The position numbers were made by a program, and so were the translations under genes. Shown here one piece after another: positions 8,295 through 14,176 of a stretch of DNA of 18,239 nucleotides. This DNA is from an uncultured Prevotellaceae bacterium (lineage in GTDB: Bacteria; Bacteroidota; Bacteroidia; Bacteroidales; Muribaculaceae). The DNA is taken from contig CALGGO010000039.1 in NCBI GenBank assembly GCA_937916085.1, positions 1 to 18,239 of the forward strand, in the 5' to 3' direction. Every line of letters begins with the position of its first letter. Positions within the stretch are counted from its first letter, which is position 1. Below the pieces are notes generated by a model, which was given only the letters and a program-made list of their open reading frames with translations, made no database searches and was not told the DNA's origin.

Positions 8295-8322
8295 AGAGGT
8301 GGCGCAGTGATGCGCCACCTCT
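8295..8322 (+). terminator. strong hairpin at end of lysis cassette
   Basis: AGAGGTGGCGCA / TGCGCCACCTCT is a perfect 12-bp stem with a GTGA loop, 44 nt after the last lysis gene and before the next promoter. It lacks a long T-tract (TATTGT follows), which is common for Bacteroidales terminator hairpins. The stem contains the same GGTGG/CCACC core as the hairpins after VR1 and VR2. Confidence 0.7.
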
Positions 8323-8436
8323 TATTGTAACTACCTGATTTATAGCACTTTTCTGTGAAGAAGTGTGAAAAATTAGAGCGTTGCTATAATTGTTCTGTTA
8401 AAAAATGTTGTGTTTTGAGATTTTCTCGAAGCAAAA

Positions 8437-8468
8437 GTTGTATATATCGCACATTTGCTATAATTTTG
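8437..8468 (+). promoter_or_regulatory. putative promoter of the small-gene module
   Basis: GTTG (8437-8440, one mismatch to the TTTG -33 element) and TAATTTTG (8461-8468, perfect TAnnTTTG -7 element) are separated by 20 nt. They lie 35 nt upstream of the first small gene. An 11-bp direct repeat, TTGCTATAATT, occurs at 8381-8391 and 8455-8465, the second copy overlapping the -7 element. It could be a regulator or second promoter site. Confidence 0.55.
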
Positions 8469-8503
8469 CTATCACAATCGAACAATAACGCAATATTTGA
8501 GAT

Positions 8504-8740
8504 ATGGAAACAACATTAAACTACTCGACCTCCGAAATCAACAAAGAATGGTTGATTAAAGTTAACGGCATCAGCAACAATGGAGCCAAGTTAAACACGC
8601 TTGTTGGAGTCAGCGGATTAATAAACCTCGTTGGAGAGTTCTTCGCCAACAAGTTCCTCGACCGAGCATTCAATAGCATGGAAGACGTTTGTGTCTGTAA
8701 ACTCCGCAGGGGCATCAAAGTTAGTTTCTATCGTCATTAA
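8504..8740 (+). CDS. hypothetical small phage protein
   Basis: This 78-residue protein is the first gene after the putative promoter at 8437-8468. It has a polar N-terminus, a central hydrophobic stretch (LNTLVGVSGLINLVGEFFA) and a basic end (KLRRGIKVSFYRH). It contains the pair CVCK but no recognisable domain. The hydrophobic stretch is too glycine-rich and interrupted to be called a membrane helix. ATG 8504 follows the AT-rich leader AATATTTGAGAT. Function unknown. Confidence 0.7.
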   Translation: METTLNYSTSEINKEWLIKVNGISNNGAKLNTLVGVSGLINLVGEFFANKFLDRAFNSMEDVCVCKLRRGIKVSFYRH

Positions 8741-8763
8741 TAATTTCTAAAATCAGTACTACA

Positions 8764-9072
8764 ATGAAAGTTTTAATCGAAATTACTCTTTATGGAGAGA
8801 CTAAAAAAATCAAGTTCACGGAACCACAGGCTTGCATAGTGAAAAGGTTGTTGAACGGCGACAAGGTAACCACTATCAACACTCACAGAATGGACGGAGG
8901 CGATTTTGTTTGGTATAACGACTCTATTAAAGAGGGTTCTTATTGGGGATTCGAGAGAGTTGGTTATAAGGCTTTCTGGGGCGCAATGTTAGCGGTAGGA
9001 AAAGCCTTCGGTAGCACCTGGAACGAGATAAGAGATATTCACAATAATTACGCAAACACTTTTATGGTTTAA
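8764..9072 (+). CDS. hypothetical small phage protein
   Basis: This 102-residue protein starts 23 nt after the previous stop (leader ATCAGTACTACA). The N-terminus is beta-like (MKVLIEITLYGETKKIKFTE); the C-terminal half is aromatic-rich (GSYWGFERVGYKAFWGAMLAV). No catalytic motif, signal peptide or membrane segment is visible. It is part of the run of small genes between the lysis cassette and VR2. Function unknown. Confidence 0.7.
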   Translation: MKVLIEITLYGETKKIKFTEPQACIVKRLLNGDKVTTINTHRMDGGDFVWYNDSIKEGSYWGFERVGYKAFWGAMLAVGKAFGSTWNEIRDIHNNYANTFMV

Positions 9073-9088
9073 CCCTAAATATATTAAA

Positions 9089-9247
9089 ATGAAAAAATTT
9101 AAATCTATCGTATGGACTGAGTTCGACCGGCAAGACCGCATGGTTACCAAGTAGAGAGAGTTCAAAACCACCAAGGCTCTGGAAGCCTTTGTCAAGAAGC
9201 TGGAGCTGAAAGGCAATTTCAACGAGATTATCGCATGGGGTTACTAA
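9089..9247 (+). pseudogene. small phage gene interrupted by an in-frame amber codon
   Basis: ATG 9089 is preceded by a typical leader (AATATATTAAA). The frame reads MKKFKSIVWTEFDRQDRMVTK, then TAG at 9152-9154, then REFKTTKALEAFVKKLEL and on to IIAWGY with TAA at 9245-9247. Without the TAG it would be a coherent 52-residue protein that fills the gap between its neighbours. A single change from CAG or GAG (to give ...TKQREFKT or ...TKEREFKT) explains the stop. Amber reassignment is unlikely because neighbouring genes end with TAG (8250, 10135). Most likely a recent nonsense mutation; readthrough or a sequencing error are alternatives. Confidence 0.75.
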
Positions 9248-9266
9248 TCATTAACGCAATACTACA

Positions 9267-9695
9267 ATGAAGAATTTATCAGAAGCACTTTACATCATCA
9301 GAAACTCAAAGCGTTTCGACTTTGAGGAAGGACCGAATGGGACTACGATTCTGACCATCACGAACTACTTTGACGGACAGAAGTTGTATCTCGACCTCGC
9401 AAAAATTGACGAGGGAATTTTGAAGCAACTGCAAGTTCCCGGCTCGACCGACGACTTGAACGAGCGTTGTCGGGAGTATATTCACGAACAGCTTTACTCC
9501 GAAGATGAAGAAAAGCTTGAAACGCTCCTCGAAAAGGCAGCAGAGCATCGTGTTCCAATGAGCCGTATCGACTACGAGTTTTACACCTATCTCTACGACT
9601 TGGTGTATGACTTCTGCGATTCTGTTGGCATAGACGTTGACAATACCGATGAATACTTTAACGCAGACGATTTCATTAACAATCAACTCTATTAA
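9267..9695 (+). CDS. hypothetical acidic phage protein
   Basis: This 142-residue, strongly acidic protein starts at ATG 9267. It begins with a helix (MKNLSEALYIIRNSKRFDFE), then a strand pair (TTILTITNYFDGQKLYLDL), then mostly helical acidic sequence (SEDEEKLETLLEKAAEH, YEFYTYLYDLVYDFCDS). Such small acidic cytoplasmic proteins are common in phage accessory regions, and some act as DNA mimics or inhibitors, but nothing here proves that. It is 19 nt downstream of the broken gene and 4 nt upstream of the next. Function unknown. Confidence 0.75.
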   Translation: MKNLSEALYIIRNSKRFDFEEGPNGTTILTITNYFDGQKLYLDLAKIDEGILKQLQVPGSTDDLNERCREYIHEQLYSEDEEKLETLLEKAAEHRVPMSRIDYEFYTYLYDLVYDFCDSVGIDVDNTDEYFNADDFINNQLY

Positions 9696-9699
9696 AATC

Positions 9700-9915
9700 A
9701 TGAACGAGGTAACTTATTTTATGTGGTACATGTACAACCGCTGGAGCAAAGAAGAAGCCATTGCGGTGTTTGGAGAGAACCTTGGCAATCACGTCTTCGG
9801 AAAGTGGTGCCACTATCGAGAAAACGGACTTGGAGAACTTTATTGGTACTCCGAACTTGATAACGAGTGTCGCCAAAAATTGGTTGACCGAGCAAACGAA
9901 ATCTACTCACGCTAA
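9700..9915 (+). CDS. hypothetical small phage protein
   Basis: ATG 9700 (leader CTATTAAAATC) gives a 71-residue protein. The frame is open further upstream, but that would overlap the previous gene deeply. It is aromatic and charged (MWYMYNRWSKEEAIAVFGE, LGELYWYSELDNECRQKL) and predicted mainly helical. No family is recognised. It is spaced like its neighbours, suggesting one polycistronic transcript. Confidence 0.7.
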   Translation: MNEVTYFMWYMYNRWSKEEAIAVFGENLGNHVFGKWCHYRENGLGELYWYSELDNECRQKLVDRANEIYSR

Positions 9916-9928
9916 ACAATTCACTACT

Positions 9929-10135
9929 ATGGCAAAGACAATCAAAATCAGAATCAGCGACGACGACATGGAACTGCTTCGTACCGCAATGGGAGAAAAG
10001 CGGTGGAATTGCATTCAGCAGCGCAACGACTTTGCGGCTAATCGGTATCAGAATCTTATGAACCGAATTTCAGAAGCGTACAGATACGCAAACACGCAGA
10101 AAACATTCTCGCAAATCTCATTTGTCGAGGTTTAG
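9929..10135 (+). CDS. hypothetical small phage protein
   Basis: ATG 9929 gives 68 residues, 13 nt after the preceding stop; the longer open frame upstream overlaps the previous gene and is not needed. It starts with a strand (MAKTIKIRISDDDMELLRTA) and continues as basic helices (EKRWNCIQQRNDFAANRYQNL). The strand followed by two helices could resemble a small ribbon-helix-helix DNA-binding protein, but the spacing is not convincing. It ends with TAG, confirming amber as a true stop here. Confidence 0.65.
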   Translation: MAKTIKIRISDDDMELLRTAMGEKRWNCIQQRNDFAANRYQNLMNRISEAYRYANTQKTFSQISFVEV

Positions 10136-10229
10136 GGCACATTCCAGAGAACTTCTCATGCAAGACAAGTGTAACTATATAATTCAATTAAAATCGCTCC
10201 ACAGAGCGAATAAACGCAATTAAACAAAT

Positions 10230-10595
10230 ATGGAAATCATTAACAAAGAACGGCAGTACAAAGCACTCGATGCACGATATGGCATCAAAGAGCGCAATAT
10301 CGACACATTCTTCCGCAGTCTGCGTCGATACGAAGTGAAGATTTCTCGCATGAACGAATGGGCTTGCGAGAGAGAGGACTTTAAGTGGCCAGATAACTTT
10401 GACGAGAATATCGCCAAGAAGCTTGCCGCCAAGTTCGAGTGTCCACAACTCTTTCTAAAAGAGTTCTACTTGAATGGAGACCCGAGAGGTTATGCCCTCA
10501 AACTCAATCTCCCTAATGATGAGCATGGTATCTACCGAGATTGGGGAGGGTACGGCATTCTCGCACCCAATAATATGCAATATGTTTCACGCTAA
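10230..10595 (+). CDS. hypothetical phage protein
   Basis: This 121-residue protein starts at ATG 10230 after a 94-nt gap with an AT-rich leader. The N-terminal half is charged and helical (KERNIDTFFRSLRRYEVK). The C-terminal half carries FYLNGDPRGYALKLNL and DWGGYGILAP, which look like a small conserved beta domain. It is immediately upstream of the VR2 protein gene (13 nt), so the two are probably co-expressed and could be functionally linked. Function unknown. Confidence 0.7.
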   Translation: MEIINKERQYKALDARYGIKERNIDTFFRSLRRYEVKISRMNEWACEREDFKWPDNFDENIAKKLAAKFECPQLFLKEFYLNGDPRGYALKLNLPNDEHGIYRDWGGYGILAPNNMQYVSR

Positions 10596-10608
10596 TATTT
10601 TAATAATT

Positions 10609-11274
10609 ATGTGTACTTTTAATTTCAACGAAGATCAGAAGCTCCGCCGTTACATCATGGAGGAGTTTTCGAGCGAGGATTGGCAACAAGCCTACGACTT
10701 CCTCAAAGCGGGAGAGAGAACGGGCAACGACAAGCCCAGAGTAATTAACATTGACAACGGAGAGCGATACCCCGATGGCATCTACATCTGTTACAAGGAT
10801 GGCTACAAGGCTCTATTCGACGGACAGAACAGCAAGGACGGAGTTTCGCACATCGGCATCGTGATGGGTAGCAAAATGCTCGGCGTGGCTCTCGACTACC
10901 GAGGTGAGTACTCGCTTCCACGTCTCGATGATGAAGATGAGTTTGACGGCTATATTGACAATAGCACCGATGCGGTGGCTGACTATGCCGGCAAAGAGAA
11001 AACAGAGCGTTTCCGCAAGAGCGGTATGCTGGACTTTGAACTTAAAGATGAGGAATGGCTTCCCTCTATCGGAGAACTCTATCTTATCTTCATTAACAAG
11101 AAGCGTATCAATGAAGCACTTGCCTATGTGGGCGGTGACAAGTTAAAAGGTTGGCATTGGAGCGTGACCGAGTACTCTGCTACTAACGCTTGGTTTCTCG
11201 GTTTCAGCAGTGGCATTCTCACCGGCGTCAGCAAGTACTACACTAATTCGGTCCGAGCGGTCTGCGCATTTTAA
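10609..11274 (+). CDS. second DGR target: small C-type-lectin-fold variable protein
   Basis: ATG 10609 (leader ATATTTTAATAATT) gives 221 residues; the frame is open further up, but that overlaps the preceding gene. Residues about 1-45 are charged and helical. A middle region (GIYICYKDGYKALF, HIGIVMGSKMLGVALDY) and the C-terminal block EWLPSIGELYLIF ... WHWSVTEYSATNAWFLGFSS ... VRAVCAF mirror the end of the fibre protein (WWLPSSGELARIYWY ...). This gives the lectin/DUF1566-like fold used by DGR variable proteins. Its last 112 coding bases are VR2. There is no signal peptide, membrane segment or fibre-like stalk, and it sits in the small-gene module rather than the tail region. It may bind ligands inside the cell, be released on lysis, or attach to the virion; the sequence does not say which. 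Confidence 0.88.
   Translation: MCTFNFNEDQKLRRYIMEEFSSEDWQQAYDFLKAGERTGNDKPRVINIDNGERYPDGIYICYKDGYKALFDGQNSKDGVSHIGIVMGSKMLGVALDYRGEYSLPRLDDEDEFDGYIDNSTDAVADYAGKEKTERFRKSGMLDFELKDEEWLPSIGELYLIFINKKRINEALAYVGGDKLKGWHWSVTEYSATNAWFLGFSSGILTGVSKYYTNSVRAVCAF
11157..11268 (+). repeat. DGR variable repeat VR2 (remote target)
   Basis: This 112-bp segment aligns to the TR 4537-4648 without gaps. It has 12 mismatches, every one at a template adenine: A to G six times, A to T five times and A to C once. The altered TR codons include TAT to TTT, AAT to GGT and ATT, and AAC to ACC, GGC, GTC, AGC and TAC. The pattern differs from VR1, so it was diversified independently. It lies about 6.5 kb from the TR. 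The 3' junction (GCATTTTAA) is identical to that of VR1 and different from the TR. Confidence 0.97.
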
Positions 11275-11281
11275 GTACTAT

Positions 11282-11307
11282 GGTGGCTGACTTTGACGTC
11301 AGCCACC
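11282..11307 (+). other. hairpin downstream of VR2
   Basis: GGTGGCTGAC / GTCAGCCACC is a perfect 10-bp stem with loop TTTGAC. It starts exactly 13 nt after VR2, the same distance as the VR1 hairpin, although the stem sequence differs. This supports a role in DGR target recognition (DNA cruciform). It also follows the stop codon by 7 nt, so it could double as a terminator; no T-tract follows. Confidence 0.8.
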
Positions 11308-11323
11308 TCGATTTTGTAAGGTT

Positions 11324-11542
11324 ATGACATCAGACTACGTTTACAACACTATCAAGCGCATTCTCGAAGCGAGAGTGATTCAAGAGCCAAATTGCGTTCC
11401 GCACAGAGAACTTGTTTTGGAGATATGCGATGATTTAAAGTTAGCGGTCAATCAGCTTGTAGAGGAAAAGCGTATCACGTTCCGCCGAGGTATTAATGAT
11501 ATTCTATACTACGATAACAAGAAAGCAAAGCAACATGACTGA
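11324..11542 (+). CDS. small phage protein, possible winged-helix fold
   Basis: This 72-residue protein starts at ATG 11324, just after the VR2 hairpin. The order helix (YVYNTIKRILEARV), helix (CVPHRELVLEICDDL), helix (LAVNQLVEEKRITF), then RRGINDILYYD as a strand pair resembles a small winged helix. A regulator or DNA-binding role is thus possible but unproven. Its stop codon overlaps the next start (ATGACTGA), indicating translational coupling. Confidence 0.65.
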   Translation: MTSDYVYNTIKRILEARVIQEPNCVPHRELVLEICDDLKLAVNQLVEEKRITFRRGINDILYYDNKKAKQHD

Positions 11543-11738
11543 TTACGAACTTGAACAATTCTGCCGACGCAATCCCGACTGCGGATGCGATTGCCTGGCT
11601 TGCCCCGCTTTTGCAGCCAATCAACGAGAGGAACTTGGACTAAATGAGCATGATGCATCAGAAGATGAGGACTATGAGCGTTATTCTCTCGAAATGGAGA
11701 TAGCCGAGACCGCTTGTGACTGCAACATCGGGTTCTGA
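11535..11738 (+). CDS. small cysteine-rich acidic phage protein
   Basis: ATG 11535 overlaps the previous stop by 8 nt and gives 67 residues. The N-terminal part has closely spaced cysteines (FCRRNPDCGCDCLACPAF) that could bind a metal as a small zinc knuckle; two more cysteines lie near the end (TACDCNIGF). The middle is very acidic (EHDASEDEDYERY). It is the last + strand gene before the gap and the strand switch, so it probably ends the phage module. Function unknown. Confidence 0.65.
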   Translation: MTDYELEQFCRRNPDCGCDCLACPAFAANQREELGLNEHDASEDEDYERYSLEMEIAETACDCNIGF

Positions 11739-11870
11739 AATTCGATAAGAGGTGGTTTCCAGCGAGCGAAACAGAGCATACGATTTGCGCTCTATCTGAA
11801 CCAAATAAAGCCAGCAGAGAGCGATTTTCGACAAAATAACGAGATTGGGGAGCAAATATCGCTCTCCAAT

Positions 11871-11901
11871 TTTGTTGTTTCAGAAATAATATTTACCTTT
11901 G
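11871..11901 (+). promoter_or_regulatory. consensus Bacteroidales promoter in the gap after the phage genes
   Basis: TTTG (11871-11874) and TACCTTTG (11894-11901) match the -33/-7 consensus perfectly with a 19-nt spacer. Transcription would start near 11908. It would run rightwards into a 19-codon open frame (11915-11974) and a hairpin, with no larger + strand gene before 14177. It faces the convergent hipBA operon, so it could make a small RNA or antisense transcript. Confidence 0.7.
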
Positions 11902-11947
11902 CAGCACTGATTTAATGATGATATCATATTTCAGTAATTGCGTTAAA

Positions 11948-11972
11948 ATCGCCCTCTCGCGTAGAGGGCGAT
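11948..11972 (-). terminator. hairpin between phage module and hipBA
   Basis: ATCGCCCTCT / AGAGGGCGAT is a perfect 10-bp stem with a 5-nt loop. On the - strand it is followed by TTT (GCGATTTTAACG), so it fits an intrinsic terminator for hipBA read-through, about 190 nt past hipA. It would also end a short transcript from the + strand promoter at 11871-11901. The rest of the gap (11739-12160) shows no convincing gene. Confidence 0.55.
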
Positions 11973-12090
11973 GATTGTTAAGAAATCAACCGATTTTTCC
12001 AATTTTGTTGTCCATTTGTTGCTCCGAAGAAACAAGTCCACGCACAACCCTCTCGCAAGCAGGTGACTAACAGCTGATTGGCAACTTTCT

Positions 12091-12105
12091 GCGTGGGAAA
12101 GTGAT
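12091..12105 (+). repeat. 15-bp direct repeat, left copy flanking hipBA
   Basis: GCGTGGGAAAGTGAT occurs here and again at 14315-14329, with hipBA and its promoter between them. The match is exact over 15 bp and stops abruptly on both sides. It could be an insertion or recombination duplication, or a shared regulatory site. Confidence 0.5.
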
Positions 12106-12140
12106 TGACAATCAACAACAACTCGCAAGTAACATAATTG

Positions 12141-12163
12141 TGACAAACACTATACATTTGTCA
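12141..12163 (-). other. inverted repeat at the hipA stop codon
   Basis: TGACAAA and TTTGTCA are separated by 9 nt; the second arm overlaps the hipA stop codon. It could be a weak terminator or protein-binding site. No T-tract follows on the - strand. Confidence 0.35.
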
Positions 12164-13651
12164 TAGTTTAAAACACTTTTCGGCCATTGCTTTGAGTTGT
12201 TCATCAGTCAAATTGGCAATGCCTGTCTTCTCTATCAGCGCAAACTCTTCCTTATTCTTACCTATGACAAACTTTCGTTCTTGCCCGTCAATCACTGCAA
12301 GTAGGTGAAAGTTGCCTTTGTATGCCTGTTCGACACGGATGTTGGAAACTGTGTGTCCGTTGATAATCTGTTCTGAAGGAACAGAGGCTTCTTCCCATTC
12401 GCCCCAAGACTTCAAATGGTCGATAATCGTTGCCTCAACCCTACCAGTCCATTGCTCTGACACACCGTATTTAGTGGCGATGGTACGGAACTGCTTCAAG
12501 GATGCAACCACATCACGGATGATGGCATCAGGTCTTCGAATTCCATTGTCACGGGCAAACCGAATGGCATCGTCTCGCGTGATGCCACGGAGCTTCGCCC
12601 TGATATACAGGCAGTGGTCCTCATTTGGCAGAAAGCTACCTCTGTCTATAATATAGGTAATATCATAAGCTGGTGACAATCGCCAAGCGCCATCTTCATC
12701 CATGATGAACGAGAAGTTCTTGTTATGGTCATCGGTGTTGTTGGCCAGAACATTGAAGACCATTCTTCGGAACACCTCTTGGCAATCTGCTTCTGGAAGA
12801 TGTAGCTTGCGACATACTAATAACAACTGCTCATAACTATCAGCATCTGGATAAATTGCAGCAAGTGTCTGTGTGTGAACCTTCTTTTCACCGTCACGGT
12901 CAAAGCGTTTAGTGATGAAATGGTTATTACCTTCAACCATGTATAATTCAGAGGGCATCATCTGGATTCCAGCCTTTGTTGCAAGCTCATAATAGGTCAT
13001 CTCTAGTTCCGCTGAACTATACCGAGAGTTGCCGAACTTCAATATATAGTAATCATACCCTTCCAAGCCAGCAATCTGCCCACTGCGTATCTCGCCATTT
13101 TTACGATTAATGGCAATAATCGCCTTGGGCTGGCGACCTCCGGCAGAGGTGCCGACAGTCAATAACGACTGCATTGTGATGGATTCATCAGGCAAGATAC
13201 GTACATTTTCTCTTTCCGTATAGATTCGCATGGCCAAGTCTGCCAAAGATTTCATGTCAATTTTAGTTGCTCTCCGCTCACGAGATATTTCTGGTTCAAA
13301 TTCCAAGGCACCCATACCACGTTTGCCGATAAACGACAACTTATCGAGGGGCGTAATGTCGGCATTTGCCAAATGATTCTGCTGCCGCCAAAGGTCAAAC
13401 AACTGGTTACCCCACGCATCAGGCAATGAGTCGGCAACAAAAGCGGGCAACTTCTGATATATCTTAGCATCCTCGCCCCATACTGGAGCAAGAGCACGGA
13501 CTCCATCTATGGGGGCAACCAATGGAGAAATGTTCAGTCCTTTCTTGATGAAGTCAGGATTATATATAAAATAAGAAAGGTGGCGACGTTCGTCCCACGC
13601 CAGTCTTCCAATTTCCTCTCCCCAAAGGATTACTTTTAATGTCTTCGTCAT
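12161..13651 (-). CDS. hipA: HipA-type serine/threonine kinase toxin
   Basis: This 496-residue protein belongs to the HipA family. The N-terminal domain (about 1-110) has the family's SPL, LPDAWGNQLFDLW and SFIGKRGMGALEFEP stretches. The kinase part shows GTSAGGRQPKA (about 168-177), KRFDR (about 248-252), the catalytic NNTDDHNKNF (about 304-313) and SPAYDIT (about 326-332) corresponding to the metal-binding Asp. E. coli HipA (about 440 aa) phosphorylates glutamyl-tRNA synthetase and induces persistence; the substrate here is not known. A C-terminal extension of roughly 70 residues (IINGHTVSNIRVEQAY to the end) exceeds the E. coli length. All key residues appear intact. It is encoded 6 nt after the antitoxin gene, in the usual hipBA order. 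Confidence 0.93.
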   Translation of the reverse strand: MTKTLKVILWGEEIGRLAWDERRHLSYFIYNPDFIKKGLNISPLVAPIDGVRALAPVWGEDAKIYQKLPAFVADSLPDAWGNQLFDLWRQQNHLANADITPLDKLSFIGKRGMGALEFEPEISRERRATKIDMKSLADLAMRIYTERENVRILPDESITMQSLLTVGTSAGGRQPKAIIAINRKNGEIRSGQIAGLEGYDYYILKFGNSRYSSAELEMTYYELATKAGIQMMPSELYMVEGNNHFITKRFDRDGEKKVHTQTLAAIYPDADSYEQLLLVCRKLHLPEADCQEVFRRMVFNVLANNTDDHNKNFSFIMDEDGAWRLSPAYDITYIIDRGSFLPNEDHCLYIRAKLRGITRDDAIRFARDNGIRRPDAIIRDVVASLKQFRTIATKYGVSEQWTGRVEATIIDHLKSWGEWEEASVPSEQIINGHTVSNIRVEQAYKGNFHLLAVIDGQERKFVIGKNKEEFALIEKTGIANLTDEQLKAMAEKCFKL

Positions 13652-13657
13652 ATCGGT

Positions 13658-13969
13658 TTACTTTTTAGTGTGACGGATTCTTTGTGCCTTCTTTCCTTGC
13701 TTGCGGATAAGGTAAGGCGACTCCGGCAACTCTGGCATGAGATCATCCAAGGCATTGACCTGACCTACCACCTTCAGAAGCAGGATGAATGTTGATAACG
13801 ACAGGTTACCTGCCGCACCATTCTCAAACTTATAGATAGTAGTCAGGCCGATACCCGACTGTTCTGCCACCTCCTTCTGAGTGAAATTGCAGCGCATCCT
13901 GTATTCCTTGAAACGCTCACCAAGCAATCGCACAAGTTCTGGCGTGGAGTATTCATAAAAGTCTGCCAT
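13658..13969 (-). CDS. hipB: HipB-like XRE-family antitoxin
   Basis: This 103-residue protein has a helix-turn-helix of the XRE/Cro type at about residues 15-75 (LGERFKEYRMRCNFTQKEVA, GIGLTTIYKFENG, LSLSTFILLLKVVGQ). A basic C-terminal tail follows (RKQGKKAQRIRHTKK). HipB proteins bind operators in their own promoter and neutralise HipA. It is the first gene of the operon, and ATG 13969 lies about 75 nt downstream of the predicted transcription start. The AT-rich leader contains short palindromes (ATTTATAAAT at 14001-14010) that are candidate operators. The long basic tail may be the HipA-contacting or DNA-contacting part; not certain. Confidence 0.88.
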   Translation of the reverse strand: MADFYEYSTPELVRLLGERFKEYRMRCNFTQKEVAEQSGIGLTTIYKFENGAAGNLSLSTFILLLKVVGQVNALDDLMPELPESPYLIRKQGKKAQRIRHTKK

Positions 13970-14051
13970 GATTACAATATTTTATATTTAGTAAAATGAT
14001 ATTTATAAATAAAATATATATTTATCCTCAACTTATTGCTATTTACGGATG

Positions 14052-14083
14052 CAAAAATAGACATTTTTAGACAAACTTCCAAA
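14052..14083 (-). promoter_or_regulatory. hipBA promoter
   Basis: On the - strand TTTG (14083-14080) and TATTTTTG (14059-14052) match the Bacteroidales -33/-7 elements with a 20-nt spacer. The leader to the hipB start is very AT-rich and includes palindromes ATTTATAAAT (14001-14010) and AAATATATATTT that may be HipB operators. The 13970-14339 gap also holds a + strand promoter-like element and a short open frame. Confidence 0.65.
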
Positions 14084-14154
14084 CTTTTATTGGAAAATTT
14101 GCCGATTTGATGATTATTAGACCTGAAAATAACCTCTGTTTGTAGGAATTTGAC

Positions 14155-14162
14155 TATCTTTG
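14155..14162 (+). promoter_or_regulatory. possible -7 element for the rightward transcript
   Basis: TATCTTTG is a perfect TAnnTTTG -7 element. The nearest TTTG upstream (14139-14142) is too close (12 nt), so the -33 element is weak or absent. It would drive the 35-codon frame at 14177 and/or the dehydrogenase-ligase pair. Confidence 0.4.
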
Positions 14163-14176
14163 CAAACGAAGAGGTC

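Larger units (their letters stand above)
1..11738. mobile_element. prophage segment (late genes, DGR, lysis, small-gene module)
   Basis: All genes from 1 to 11738 lie on the + strand. They run tail-fibre-like protein, DGR, holin-like protein, amidase, membrane-anchored protein and then many very small genes, which is the usual order at the end of a phage late region followed by accessory genes. Strand and gene style change at hipBA. The left edge is outside the window. The right edge is set at the last small phage-like gene, but no integrase, att site or tRNA marks it, so it could lie anywhere between 11738 and about 14330. Inference from gene content; confident that this is phage, not confident of the boundary. 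Confidence 0.85.

Noticed and set aside
9152..9154. General reassignment of TAG to glutamine in this phage
   Set aside because: TAG is the terminal stop of the genes ending at 8250 and 10135, and no other gene in the window has an internal TAG, so a local mutation or local readthrough is more likely.
4537..11268. The three 112-bp repeats as ordinary gene duplication or recombination repeats
   Set aside because: All differences fall on adenines of one copy, which random divergence would not give, and Avd and DGR-type RT genes are adjacent.
12000..12160. Short repeated words (CTCGCAAG, TTGACAATCAA-like) as a CRISPR or iteron array
   Set aside because: Copies are too few, irregularly spaced and imperfect.
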